Source: an uncultured Bacilli bacterium (lineage in GTDB: Bacteria > Bacillota_I > Bacilli_A > RF39 > UBA660). Taken from it: 17,605 nt of DNA. Numbering within the stretch: the stretch's first letter is position 1; the number at the start of each line of letters is the position of its first letter. Below are positions 1-8,900 of this stretch, one piece after another. The position numbers were made by a program, and so were the translations under genes. Below the pieces are notes generated by a model, which was given only the letters and a program-made list of their open reading frames with translations, ran no database searches and was not told the origin of the DNA. The stretch spans positions 1 to 17,605 of the forward strand of contig CALVQP010000017.1 in NCBI GenBank assembly GCA_944358225.1, read 5' to 3'.

Positions 1-10
1 TTTTATTTCA

Positions 11-46
11 AAAATGGTACGTTTTTTATCAAAAACGCACCATTTT
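11..46. terminator. Long hairpin downstream of the surface-protein gene, likely bidirectional terminator
   Basis: Two arms of 16 bases (11-26 and 31-46) pair over their whole length with one mismatch around a 4-base loop (27-30). The outer part of the stem is A/T, giving a T-run on either strand's 3' side, so it could end transcription from both directions. It lies about 100 bp past the stop of the gene ending at 144. The intervening 47-143 shows no reading frame or other structure that I can support. Confidence 0.6.
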
Positions 47-143
47 CTTCCTTGCCTCCAAGCTTATTTCAATTCATCACTATCTGGTCGCACTTTTATA
101 TCTTTTTTTCTTTATTTTCTAATATTTTATTCAAAACTGTCCG

Positions 144-1574
144 TTAGTCAGAAACTACGTATGGATTAGATGCAGTCCCATTTCCAGAGGTTATCAGTGT
201 ATCAGCCTTTAGATTGATAACTGGGCGCACGCCGCCGCTAGCGTCAGTAACGTAGCTGCTGTAGTAGTGGAGGTTGTAGTTGGCGTTGAACACATATGCA
301 CGATAAGTGTTAGAATTGCTAGGCGAAAAAGACCTCCACGAAGACGATTTTTCCAAATAACTATTAGTTGTACTAGAGGATATTGTATAACCTGCTAAGA
401 CCATTTCGTCAGCAGTTAGTAAGCCTATTTTCAATTTATATTTTCCGCCATAGTTTACACTAGTATCGGAGCATGTTAGTACCGGATGAGTGGCACTACT
501 TGTTATTCTATCATAGGCTCCATAATATCTAGTACTTCCATTTAACCTATAACTGGTATCATTGCAGTAATCACTTGTTATAATCTTATCTTCATAACTT
601 TTTAAATTGGTATTATACCAATTATCTAAGTAGGTTTTCATTGTACTTGCCGTTCCCTCACTTCCGTTACATGGATTAGCATTTGTACAATTGTGTGAGT
701 TATCGTATGTATACCCTACATATCGATGATCATTATATGTTGTGTTAAATTCGCTATTTCCAACACTATCTTCGGTTATTATTCTTATACTTCCATCTCC
801 GTTAACGCGTACTATTCGCCATAATAGTCCTGCAAATGAAACATAGTTGTTGGTAACGTTACCTCTAAAATAGTGAGTTGTTCCTTGATCATCTTGAGTT
901 ACGTACATTCCAGCAGTAGCAGTTTGGCTAAAATCGATGGAACCAGAACGTCTATTATCTTCATTATCAATTAATACCTTTTGAGCTAAAACATTATTTT
1001 TTGATGTAGTTGCCCTTAAACTTATCCGTCCTGAAAATGAATGATTAGACTCGGAAGAAGTCGCATATTGATCTATCCATAATTTTAAAGTATAACTTTT
1101 TTCTACCCCTAATTCTTTCGGAGTTGTACCATTCCCTGGTAAAACAGTATCTTCAAATAATTTATAAGCTGTATATGAATAACCTAACAAACTTGAAGTG
1201 TTATTTAAAGAAGAAATATTTCTCGGCTCAACAACTTTGGCTCCTTCAACGTATACTTTCATCAAATATGGCATTAAAGTATTAGACTTTAATACATCTA
1301 AATAAACTTCAAAAGTAGCTGGTGTTGCACAAGTATTAGTAACTATAAACTCATATCCCTTACGTTTTTTACCTGCTAAATCAGCAATTGGATAATCATT
1401 AGTTATATTTATTGCGTCCCCCCCATCAAAGCTAATACTAAAACATCCCATTTGAACAGTGCTTGTATCTGCTTGCGTATACTTCGAGGTAAAAAGAGCA
1501 TAAGTTAAAGTCACTACACTAAGGATTAACATCACTCCTACCACAATCAAATATATTTTCTTTTTTTTATCCAT
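144..1574 (-). CDS. Secreted/surface protein with SipW-type signal and C-terminal DUF6273-like (lectin-like) domain
   Basis: A 476-residue exported protein. The N-terminus is KKKK followed by a hydrophobic segment (about residues 7-27), then ALFTS and, a little later, a small beta-rich domain with the look of TasA/camelysin-type SipW-processed proteins (about 28-190). From about 235 to 474 there is a second domain with YVSFAGLLWRIVRVNGDGS, paired cysteines (C296/C302, C337/C368) and the ending GGVRPVINLKADT. This end resembles the DUF6273-type, C-type-lectin-like modules common in surface proteins of uncultured gut Firmicutes. The ATG is preceded by AGGTGA, and this site overlaps the stop codon of the upstream gene, so the two are an operon and probably translationally coupled. 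The last ~60 codons differ in base and codon use from the rest (see findings). The ligand is unknown; adhesion or binding is inferred. Confidence 0.8.
   Translation of the reverse strand: MDKKKKIYLIVVGVMLILSVVTLTYALFTSKYTQADTSTVQMGCFSISFDGGDAINITNDYPIADLAGKKRKGYEFIVTNTCATPATFEVYLDVLKSNTLMPYLMKVYVEGAKVVEPRNISSLNNTSSLLGYSYTAYKLFEDTVLPGNGTTPKELGVEKSYTLKLWIDQYATSSESNHSFSGRISLRATTSKNNVLAQKVLIDNEDNRRSGSIDFSQTATAGMYVTQDDQGTTHYFRGNVTNNYVSFAGLLWRIVRVNGDGSIRIITEDSVGNSEFNTTYNDHRYVGYTYDNSHNCTNANPCNGSEGTASTMKTYLDNWYNTNLKSYEDKIITSDYCNDTSYRLNGSTRYYGAYDRITSSATHPVLTCSDTSVNYGGKYKLKIGLLTADEMVLAGYTISSSTTNSYLEKSSSWRSFSPSNSNTYRAYVFNANYNLHYYSSYVTDASGGVRPVINLKADTLITSGNGTASNPYVVSD
222..290 (-). other. Candidate hypervariable tract: NNC codon run plus GC-only patch
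   Basis: Residues 429-441 of the surface protein (252-290) are encoded by 13 consecutive codons ending in C: TTC AAC GCC AAC TAC AAC, then CTC CAC TAC TAC AGC AGC, then TAC. After GTT ACT GAC GCT the sequence runs through AGC GGC GGC GTG CGC CC, nearly all G/C, in otherwise AT-rich DNA. Runs of AAC-derived NNC codons followed by a G/C block near the 3' end of a lectin-fold gene are the hallmark of a diversity-generating-retroelement variable region and its IMH. No template copy or reverse transcriptase is visible here. Confidence 0.35.
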
Positions 1575-1584
1575 ATAAATTCAC

Positions 1585-2703
1585 CTATTCCACAACCTCA
1601 TCTGATTCTTTAGGACTAGTATCGGTATAACAATATTGACCTGTTTTAACTAGTGTTTTATTACCAAAGATAATATCTTTATTACCCTCAGTCGTATTGC
1701 ATTTTAAAATATTAAAATTATCAAACTTATATAAAACGCTTCCCCCATCATCATACTCTTCTTTTTCTAAGGCTTTTTTATATAAATCTTCAAGTGTAAC
1801 TTTCTTATCCTGTAAAATATATTTTAAATCATAAATATCTTCTTGACTATATTTAATTTGCATATTATTTAAACAATCTATGTAATATTTATTATCTTTA
1901 TCTTGATAATATAAATTCATCTCATTACTACAATTATTATTAGCATCAACAATAATTTCAAAATCATCATAGACATCTGTAGGTAATATGCTTGAATCTT
2001 TCAAATTAATAGTATACTCATCATTTTCGTTTTTATCCAAATCATATACTCGTCCTATTACCTTAACGGTATCATATACACTATAATCTGCTAACTTTTC
2101 GTAAGGCCCATTAAATTTAAAACGCAACTTGACATTATCATCAAAAACAACATATCCATTCATTTTATCTACTTCAAATTCGTAAGCTTTCATTTCCAAA
2201 TAATTTAAGCCCTCAATTTCACTAATTTTTCCTTCAATTTTAACAAAGTGATTACGATACTTTTTATATTTTTGTTCAAAATGCAATAAAAAGTCATTTA
2301 TATCAATCTTTTTTAACTCTTTATCATCACAATAAAAGGGAGATTTATAAAATTTATCCACATATATCTTTTCATCACTAATATTACATTTCCATACTCG
2401 ATAAAACAAGCCATTATAAATTTTAGTATTAGCTGATACAGTATTTCTTATAGCTAATATTGGCAATTTATCCATTTTAAGTACAAATACATAATCAATT
2501 AATACTAAAAGTCCCACATATAAAATTATTAAAATTGGGGCTATTACTTTTTTAGCCTTAACTTCTAAAAGCATGCCTACTATTTGTAAAATAAAGCCTA
2601 CAATTAATAATATTAAACGATAACGATTAGATAGAGGTATAACAAAACTTACAACTATTAGTAATAAACCAACAACAATGGATATCATCTTGCTCTTTTT
2701 CAT
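1585..2703 (-). CDS. Membrane protein of unknown function with three N-terminal TM helices and a possible OB-like domain
   Basis: A protein of 372 residues when started at the ATG at 2703, which has AGAGGGTGA upstream. A longer frame back to a TTG at 2727 is rejected because that codon sits in the promoter -10. Three hydrophobic segments (about 6-24, 28-48 and 53-74) anchor it, leaving a large hydrophilic C-terminal part. Around residues 150-240 the alternating pattern (FVKIEGKISEIEG ... YVVFDDNVKLRFKF ... VKVIGRVYDLD) looks like an OB-fold of the tRNA_anti-like type seen in secreted lipoproteins; this is inference. Two cysteines lie in the last 40 residues. It is cotranscribed with the surface protein that follows 10 bp downstream, so a role at the envelope is likely. 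I do not recognise the family. Confidence 0.7.
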   Translation of the reverse strand: MKKSKMISIVVGLLLIVVSFVIPLSNRYRLILLIVGFILQIVGMLLEVKAKKVIAPILIILYVGLLVLIDYVFVLKMDKLPILAIRNTVSANTKIYNGLFYRVWKCNISDEKIYVDKFYKSPFYCDDKELKKIDINDFLLHFEQKYKKYRNHFVKIEGKISEIEGLNYLEMKAYEFEVDKMNGYVVFDDNVKLRFKFNGPYEKLADYSVYDTVKVIGRVYDLDKNENDEYTINLKDSSILPTDVYDDFEIIVDANNNCSNEMNLYYQDKDNKYYIDCLNNMQIKYSQEDIYDLKYILQDKKVTLEDLYKKALEKEEYDDGGSVLYKFDNFNILKCNTTEGNKDIIFGNKTLVKTGQYCYTDTSPKESDEVVE

Positions 2704-2726
2704 TATATCACCCTCTACTATACACA

Positions 2727-2735
2727 ATTATATCA
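2727..2735 (-). promoter_or_regulatory. Extended -10 promoter of the surface operon
   Basis: The minus strand reads TGATATAAT, a perfect TATAAT with the TGn extension, about 24 bases upstream of the ATG at 2703 and just after the HU terminator. No good -35 is visible at 16-18 bp, which is common for extended -10 promoters. It places the transcription start near 2720. Confidence 0.6.
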
Positions 2736-2757
2736 AAATTTTTCCTTAGATAAAACA

Positions 2758-2784
2758 AAAAAGCTAACTCTTTGTTAACTTTTT
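2758..2784 (-). terminator. Rho-independent terminator of the HU gene
   Basis: An 11-bp stem with one G.U pair (arms 2758-2768 and 2774-2784) and a 5-base loop lies just past the HU stop. On the minus strand it is followed by a T-run (TTTTTTGTTTT). It separates the HU transcript from the surface operon. Confidence 0.8.
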
Positions 2785-2790
2785 ATTTAA

Positions 2791-3063
2791 TTAGTTAATA
2801 GCTTCTTTTAATTTGCTACCAGCTTTAAATGAAGCAACCATTTTAGCTGGAATGTGAAGTTCTTCTTTAGTTAATGGATTGATACCATCTCTAGCTTCTC
2901 TTTTTCTAGTAGAGAAAACTCCAAATCCTACTAAAGCAACTTTTCCTTCACTTTTTAATCCTTCAGTAATTCCCTTTAAAGTAGAATCTAAGGCTTTTGC
3001 TGCATCAGCTTTTGAAAGTCCAGCATCTTCAGCAATAAAGCTTACTAATTCAGTTTTTGACAT
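2791..3063 (-). CDS. hup: HU-family nucleoid DNA-binding protein
   Basis: A 90-residue protein, the usual HU length. It starts MSKTELVSFIAEDAGLSKAD, has the helical dimerisation half (to about residue 45), and then GFGVFSTRKREARDGINPLT, the start of the DNA-gripping beta arm with its proline. It ends in the standard VASFKAGSKLKEAIN. HU binds and bends DNA non-specifically and compacts the nucleoid. The arm tip reads GINPLTKEEL where most HUs read GRNPQTGEEI, so one arginine is missing. The start has a clear GGGAGG site 8 bases upstream. It is monocistronic: its own terminator follows, and a 130-bp gap precedes it that should hold its promoter, for which I see only weak -10 candidates. Confidence 0.97.
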   Translation of the reverse strand: MSKTELVSFIAEDAGLSKADAAKALDSTLKGITEGLKSEGKVALVGFGVFSTRKREARDGINPLTKEELHIPAKMVASFKAGSKLKEAIN

Positions 3064-3196
3064 TATGTCGACCTCCCATTTTACTTATTGTATAAGGTTT
3101 ATTACCCTTACATATTAAATCTATCAGAAAATATTTTTAAAATCAAGCTTAATTACACTTTTTTTCGTCTCTTTTAAAGATTTAGAATCGTTTTTC

Positions 3197-4339
3197 TTAA
3201 TTTATCTTAATATCTACTCCTAAAGATTGTATTACATCTATATATTTCTGTTTGTGCTCCTCCTTATTTTTTAAAATATCATCTGTTAACTCATTATAAG
3301 GAATCACTTCATACTCAAAGGCATTAGTAGTGGAATTTTTAGTCTTTGTATAAGTTAAATCAGCTCGTAAATTAACTAATTTTATTGGTTGATGTTTTTC
3401 TTTAATAACATCTACACCAACCATCAATCCGGTAAGTTGATCAACAGTTAATTGACCAGAAATAAAATTTCCTAAAGAATAAATTACTAAAGTATTATCA
3501 ATATAAGTAATCGGCTCGATAACATGCGGATGATGACCAATAACAATATCGACACTTAAACTAGCTAAATAATTAGCAATTTTTTCCTGCTCTTCATTTT
3601 GCTTTAAAGAATATTCTGTTCCAAAGTGCATACTTACTAATAACAAATCAACTTTATCTCTTAATAACTCTATATCTTTTTTTACTTGCGTTTCATCATA
3701 CACATTTAAATAATATTCTTTTCCTTCTGGTCTAGTTAAACCATTAGTTACAGTTGTATAAGCAAGCAAAGCATAACTAATTCCATTTTTAGATTTTATT
3801 ATCGGATTATTTCTACTTTCCAAACTCTCATAACTTCCAGCAGTTAATACATCCTTATCTTTCCAGTAATTTAAAGAACTTATAATTCCTTCTTCCCCGC
3901 GATCTAAGGTATGATTGTTGGCCAAACTAACCAAATTAAAGCCCATATCTAAAAAAGCATCTCCTACTTCCTTAGGACTATTAAAACGTGGATAAGTAGA
4001 TAACCCAATTTCAGTACCACCTAATATGCTCTCTTGATTATAAAATTTTAAATCATAACCTTCTGTTAACGGCTTTACTTTAGCAAACATTTTTTTAAAA
4101 TCATAAGAATTATCTGCTTGTTTAGCATCATTATAAACAGCATTATGAATTAAGGCATCTCCAACCATTAATAAAGATAATTTTTTAGGACTTTCTTTTT
4201 TTATCTCTTCTTCTTTAATTACCGAATTACTAGTTGTAATATCTTCCTTATCTAATAATTTAGTTAACAATAAAAATAAACACAAAACTAAAAAAATTGA
4301 CAAAACAATATAAGCAACTACTACTAAAAACTTTTTCAT
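3197..4339 (-). CDS. Membrane-anchored CapA-family protein (metallophosphatase fold)
   Basis: A 380-residue protein with one N-terminal membrane anchor (about residues 4-28), a charged linker, and then a CapA (PgsA/YwtB) domain outside the cell. Family landmarks visible are LLMVGDALIHNAV (D61), NQES (about 101-104), LANNHTLDRGEEG (N141, N142, H143, D146), VSMHFGTEYS (H238), VIGHHPHVIEP (H269, H270, H272) and SLGNFISGQ (N291). These are the metal-binding positions of the calcineurin-like fold. CapA proteins take part in poly-gamma-glutamate capsule synthesis, but no capB or capC gene is nearby. Many stand-alone family members have no known polymer, so a general envelope role is the safer reading. 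An AGGAAG site precedes the ATG. A weak promoter (TTGTTC, 17 bp, TATCCT) lies just upstream. Confidence 0.88.
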   Translation of the reverse strand: MKKFLVVVAYIVLSIFLVLCLFLLLTKLLDKEDITTSNSVIKEEEIKKESPKKLSLLMVGDALIHNAVYNDAKQADNSYDFKKMFAKVKPLTEGYDLKFYNQESILGGTEIGLSTYPRFNSPKEVGDAFLDMGFNLVSLANNHTLDRGEEGIISSLNYWKDKDVLTAGSYESLESRNNPIIKSKNGISYALLAYTTVTNGLTRPEGKEYYLNVYDETQVKKDIELLRDKVDLLLVSMHFGTEYSLKQNEEQEKIANYLASLSVDIVIGHHPHVIEPITYIDNTLVIYSLGNFISGQLTVDQLTGLMVGVDVIKEKHQPIKLVNLRADLTYTKTKNSTTNAFEYEVIPYNELTDDILKNKEEHKQKYIDVIQSLGVDIKIN

Positions 4340-4433
4340 ACACTCTACTTCCTAAGTATAGGATACCAAAGTTAAACAACTAGAACAACTACTTTATCTA
4401 CATTTATAAAAAATTACAACAAAAAAATAATTT

Positions 4434-5240
4434 TTATAATTTTATAAATGTAATAGTATTATTATACAATTTATCTAAATTTCTAAATAAAATATTATCT
4501 CTTGTTAACACCCTTAAAGATTTACAAACAACTAATTTAGTATTACCTAAATAATGAATTCCCCGACAATACTTAGGAAAAAAAGTATAATGAGGGCCAA
4601 AAAAACCATGACTTTTAAAAAAAGATTCTAAACATTTAGGAACTAATCCATTGTGCATATGCCCACTAATACAATAATTTAACTTAGAAAATCCCCTTAA
4701 ACTTTGATACACTTGAGCAACAATTAAGGGATCATGACATAACAAGATATTTATCTTATCAGATAAGATCTTAAAATTACAGGCATTATATTCTTTTATA
4801 AAATTTTCCTTTTTTATTAATTTTTTTCTTTCTTTTCCCATATTGCTAGGACAAAATCCCAAGAAATTAAAATCCTCTATTTGTATTTGTTTATTATCTA
4901 AAATATAGACATTATCAAATTTTAGTTCTTTATACAATAAACCAATATCTATATTTAAATGTCTAATTTCATGATTGCCTTTAGAAATAATTACAGGACA
5001 AATTTCGCTTAAATTTTTTATAAAAAATTTTAACTGTTTGACCATAGCCAGTTCTTTTAATAAAAGTTTAGGATCATCGATAATATCTCCCGGGATTAAT
5101 ATGTAATTAGGTTTTTCTTTTATTACAATTCTAACAATGCTTTCATAAAATTCTTTAGTTAATCTTTTAATGTGATGAATATCACTTATGACACATATTT
5201 TATGGTTACCTTTGAAATTGATTTTTTCAACATTTATCAT
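4434..5240 (-). CDS. Calcineurin-like metallophosphoesterase, YkuE-like
   Basis: A 268-residue protein with all motifs of the metallophosphoesterase superfamily in order: SDIHH (about 19-23), PGDIIDD (about 50-56), KGNHEIRH (about 86-93), LLCHDP (about 166-171) and SGHMHNG (about 191-197). These residues bind the two metal ions. There is no signal peptide or membrane helix, so the protein is probably cytoplasmic or membrane-peripheral. The closest familiar type is YkuE, which acts on phosphodiesters at the membrane; the real substrate is not readable from sequence. Its first 14 bases overlap the end of the upstream amidotransferase gene, and its AAGGAAG site lies inside that gene, so the two are translated from one message. 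The stop codon falls in a very AT-rich inverted repeat. Confidence 0.87.
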   Translation of the reverse strand: MINVEKINFKGNHKICVISDIHHIKRLTKEFYESIVRIVIKEKPNYILIPGDIIDDPKLLLKELAMVKQLKFFIKNLSEICPVIISKGNHEIRHLNIDIGLLYKELKFDNVYILDNKQIQIEDFNFLGFCPSNMGKERKKLIKKENFIKEYNACNFKILSDKINILLCHDPLIVAQVYQSLRGFSKLNYCISGHMHNGLVPKCLESFFKSHGFFGPHYTFFPKYCRGIHYLGNTKLVVCKSLRVLTRDNILFRNLDKLYNNTITFIKL

Positions 5241-5883
5241 TTTTATACTTCCTTGCTTGCTTGAATAACTCTTTAAATAATATATCCATATTATTTAACA
5301 CTTCCGGATGCCACTGCACGCCAATTAGCCATTTTTCTTTATGTTCTATAGCTTCTATCACGCCATCTTCACTAACAGCTGTGATCCAAAAATTATTGAG
5401 TTGTTTAGTTATTTTATATTGATGGTAAGAATTAACCATTAATTTATTAGTTTTAAAAATATTAGCTAATATAGAATTTTTTTTAATATTTATTTGATGA
5501 AAAACTGCCTGAGAATTGCTCTTTAATCCTTTAAAATCATGATTTAAAACTTCTAATAATTGATCATTATGATCATAGACTGCCATTGCTTGCATGCCAC
5601 AACAAATACCCAGTAGCGGTTTGTTAGTTTTAAGGGCATAATCAATTATTTGCACATGATAATCTAGAATTTGACTACCACCAGTAATAACAAAACAATC
5701 GCAAAGTTCTAAAGCTTCATCAATTAATTTCAAATTATTCATCACAATTCCTAGCGGGATGCCACCATTTTTTACAATTTTTTGACTATAATTATCTAAA
5801 AAATAGTATCGATCTTTAAAAAGACTATCATCATTATCAAAACCTTCCGTTTGACCAATTAAACCAACAATGATTTTTTTCAT
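5227..5883 (-). CDS. Class I glutamine amidotransferase-like hydrolase (peptidase C26, PuuD type)
   Basis: A 218-residue protein matching the gamma-glutamyl-GABA hydrolase/peptidase C26 family. It has VGLIGQTEG at the start, the DCFVITGGSQ turn (about 62-71), the nucleophile elbow PLLGICCGMQAM (nucleophile C94 in G-x-C-x-G), NSYHQ (about 151-155) and the catalytic pair in GVQWHPEV (H192, E194). The catalytic triad is complete. The family hydrolyses gamma-glutamyl amide bonds, for example in gamma-glutamyl-GABA or folate polyglutamates. No putrescine or GABA gene is in view, so the substrate is open. The ATG has GGTGATGAG upstream and a good promoter behind it. It overlaps the following metallophosphoesterase gene by 14 bases. 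Confidence 0.87.
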   Translation of the reverse strand: MKKIIVGLIGQTEGFDNDDSLFKDRYYFLDNYSQKIVKNGGIPLGIVMNNLKLIDEALELCDCFVITGGSQILDYHVQIIDYALKTNKPLLGICCGMQAMAVYDHNDQLLEVLNHDFKGLKSNSQAVFHQINIKKNSILANIFKTNKLMVNSYHQYKITKQLNNFWITAVSEDGVIEAIEHKEKWLIGVQWHPEVLNNMDILFKELFKQARKYKNDKC

Positions 5884-5898
5884 CTCATCACCTACATA

Positions 5899-5928
5899 AT
5901 TATATTAAAAAAATATTTGTTCTTGCAA
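5899..5928 (-). promoter_or_regulatory. Promoter of the amidotransferase-metallophosphoesterase operon
   Basis: The minus strand has TTGCAA (5923-5928), an 18-base spacer and a perfect TATAAT (5899-5904), about 16 bases before the ATG at 5883. It is well separated from the polC terminator. Confidence 0.65.
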
Positions 5929-5955
5929 GTTTTAAAAAACTAATTTAAATTATAA

Positions 5956-5991
5956 AAAAAGATATTTAAATTTAAAAGTAAATATCTTTTT
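5956..5991 (-). terminator. Rho-independent terminator of the dnaE-polC operon
   Basis: A perfect 13-bp stem (5956-5968 with 5979-5991) and 10-base loop, followed on the minus strand by a run of seven Ts. The outer arm begins inside the polC stop codon, so the terminator starts with no spacer at all after the gene. Confidence 0.85.
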
Positions 5992-8900
5992 AAAATAAAC
6001 TTAATTGGGAAGTTTCAGGTAAGTCATCAAGTACTCCTAGAGATCTTAACTTTGCTAAGGTTGTTTGGTTAACTTTACCTCTATTTTGTAAATCTTCAAT
6101 TGAATAGTATTCTTTTTCATTTCGCTTTTCAATAATTGTACTTGCAACAGCTTCTCCTAAACCATCAATAGTTTTAAAAGGCAAAATCAAACTCTTTTGA
6201 TCATCGTCAATAACAAACTTGGTAGCCTCACTTTTTTTAATATCAATATTTTTAAAAGTAAAACCTCTAGCTAACATTTCTAAACATACTTGTAAAGTTT
6301 CAATTACTGCTTTATCTTTGTTAGTAGCATCATAACCTTTAGCTTGTAACTCCATTATTTTAACTTTAACAGCATCATAACCTTTAATCATCGATTCTAC
6401 ATCATAATCATCACATCTAATACTTAAGAATGCCGCATAGTAATAAATAGGCATATGCACTTTAAACCAAGCAATACGAAAAGCACTCATTACATAAGCT
6501 GCCGCATGGGCCTTAGGAAACATGTACTTAATCTTATGGCATGATTCAATAAACCACTCAGCTATATCCGCATCTTGCATTATTTTTACATAATCTTTCC
6601 AAGTTTCAGGATCTTTAGAAGCCTTACCTTTACGAACAAATTCCATTATTTTAAAAGCTTTTATTGGTTCTACACCGTTATACATTAAATAAACCATAAT
6701 ATCATCACGACACCCAATAACATCTTTAAACTCACAAATTTTATTGCGAATTAACTCTTGAGCATTACCTAACCAAACATCTGTTCCGTGGGATAATCCT
6801 GAAATTTTAATTAATTCGGCAAAGGTCTTAGGTTTCGTATCATTAAGCATTCCAATTACAAACTTGGTTCCAAATTCCGGAACTCCTAAAGTACCAGTTT
6901 CACAATTAATTTGTTCTTTAGTTACGCCTAAAACTTGTGGACTAGTAAAAATACGCATTGTATCTTTATCTCCTAAATCAATTTTGGTTACATCTATTTT
7001 AGATAAATCTTGAAGCATTCTTAAAACAGTCGGATCATCGTGTCCTAATATATCTAACTTCAAAACATCTTGATCAATAGCATGATAATCAAAATGAGTT
7101 GTCCGCCAAAGCGAAGTATTATCTTCAGCCGGATATTGAAAAGGCGTAAAATCATACACATCCATATATCCGGGAATAACAACTATTCCTCCTGGATGTT
7201 GACCAGTAGTTCTTTTGACTCCGGTACACCCCTTGGCTAAACGTTCCACTTCTATATTGCGCATAACTATATTAAAATCTTCACAATATTTTTTGACCAT
7301 TCCAAAAGCAGTTTTCTCGGCTACTGTACCAATAGTTCCCGCTCTATAAACATTATCTACACCAAATAATTCTTTCGTATATTCATGAGCTTTCCACTGA
7401 TAATCTCCGGAGAAATTAAGATCGATGTCTGGAACTTTATCCGCATTAAAACCTAGAAAAGTCGCAAAAGGCATGTCTTGGCCTTCCTTTTTTAAGACTT
7501 CATTACAATTAGGACAATTCATATCTGGTAAATCATACCCTGAAGAATAAGTAGCTCCTAAAGCTTGTCCATCAAGCTCAAAAATACTATGCTTACATTT
7601 TGGACACAAATAATGCGCAGGTAACGGATTAACCTCAGTAATTCCCATCATCGTCGCAACAAACGAAGACCCCACTGATCCTCGGGACCCTACCAAATAA
7701 CCATCATCATTACTCTTTTTTACAAGTTTTTGGGCTATTAAGTAAATAACATCAAAACCACCACCAATAATACCTTTAAGCTCTTGAGCAATACGCTCTT
7801 CAATTAACGGCGGTAGTGGATCACCATATAAACTTTTTGCCTTATCATAAACCATATTTTCTACTATCTCTTTCGAGTTTTCGATTCGTGGTGAAAAAGG
7901 TACTCCACCAGTTTCAATAATTACTTCAATTTCTTCAATTTGCTTCGCAATATTTTGGGTATTAGTAACTACAATTTCTTTAGCCAAATCCGCATCTAAA
8001 AAACTAAAAGCCTCAAGCATTTCATTAGTCGTTTTAAAATTCATATCTGGAACAGTTACTCCCGGACGATTTAAAGGATGTAATTTACCATTAGTTCTTT
8101 GATCAACAATAATATCGCGATAAATTTTATCTTCTGATAGTAAATTATGAACATCTCCAGTTGCACAAACTACTTTCCCTGCTTCCTTAGCAACCCTAAT
8201 AATTTTTTTTACATGATTAATAAGATCATTTTCCGTTTTAAAACCACTAGATTCCATCTGTAATAAGTGACTCATATGAGATATTGGTTGCACTTCAATA
8301 TAATCATAAAATTGCATCATGTTAGATAATTCATCATCTTCTTTAGTTAATGCCGCTTCAAAAATTTCCCCGTTAACACAACCGCTACCAATTAATAGAC
8401 CTTCTTTATGTTTTAATATTTCATTACGAGGAATTTTAGGCTGATCATTTTTAAACAAATATTTAGTATTAGCCATACTAATAATTTTAAATAAATTTTT
8501 TAATCCCACTTTATTTTTAGCTAAAACCGTTAAATGAAAAGGAAAAGAAAACTTCACTAATTGTTCTTGATCAATAGAATTGTAAATATCCATAGTCGTT
8601 TCAATATTACGATCATACATAATTTTAGCCATCTTGTAAAAAGCTTTAGCTGTTCCCTCACTATCATAATCCGCACGATGGTGCGCATCTTCATCCCATT
8701 CGATTTTATATCTTCTAACTAAAGTCGTCAATTTATGATTAGGCCAATCGGGATTAAGAATTCGAGCTAAACTCATCGTATCAACGACGGTATTAGTAAA
8801 TTCTCCTAAGTTATATTTTTGCATGGCCATTTTCATAAAAGAAATATCGAACTTGGCATTATGAGCAACCATAGGAAGATCTCCTACAAAGTCTAAAAAT

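Noticed and set aside
1..143. Retroelement template repeat downstream of the surface-protein gene
   Set aside because: No stretch here resembles the candidate variable tract at 222-345. If a template exists it is outside the window.
2701..2727. TTG at 2727 as start of the membrane-protein gene
   Set aside because: It lies at the edge of the promoter -10 and has no ribosome site; the ATG at 2703 has AGAGGGTGA at proper spacing.
2879..3118. Open frame on the plus strand opposite the HU gene
   Set aside because: It is the antisense of a well-conserved HU gene, with no ribosome site and no recognisable product. Plus-strand frames at 9555-9851, 10146-10343 and 16839-17081 are rejected for the same reason (antisense to polC or ku).
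3171..3196. Terminator after the CapA-like gene
   Set aside because: Only a 5-bp palindrome (TCTTTTAAAGA) without a T-run on the minus strand.
4405..4440. Terminator after the metallophosphoesterase gene
   Set aside because: The inverted repeat is almost entirely A/T with a bulge and no G/C base to the stem, so it is not distinguishable from chance in this AT-rich gap.
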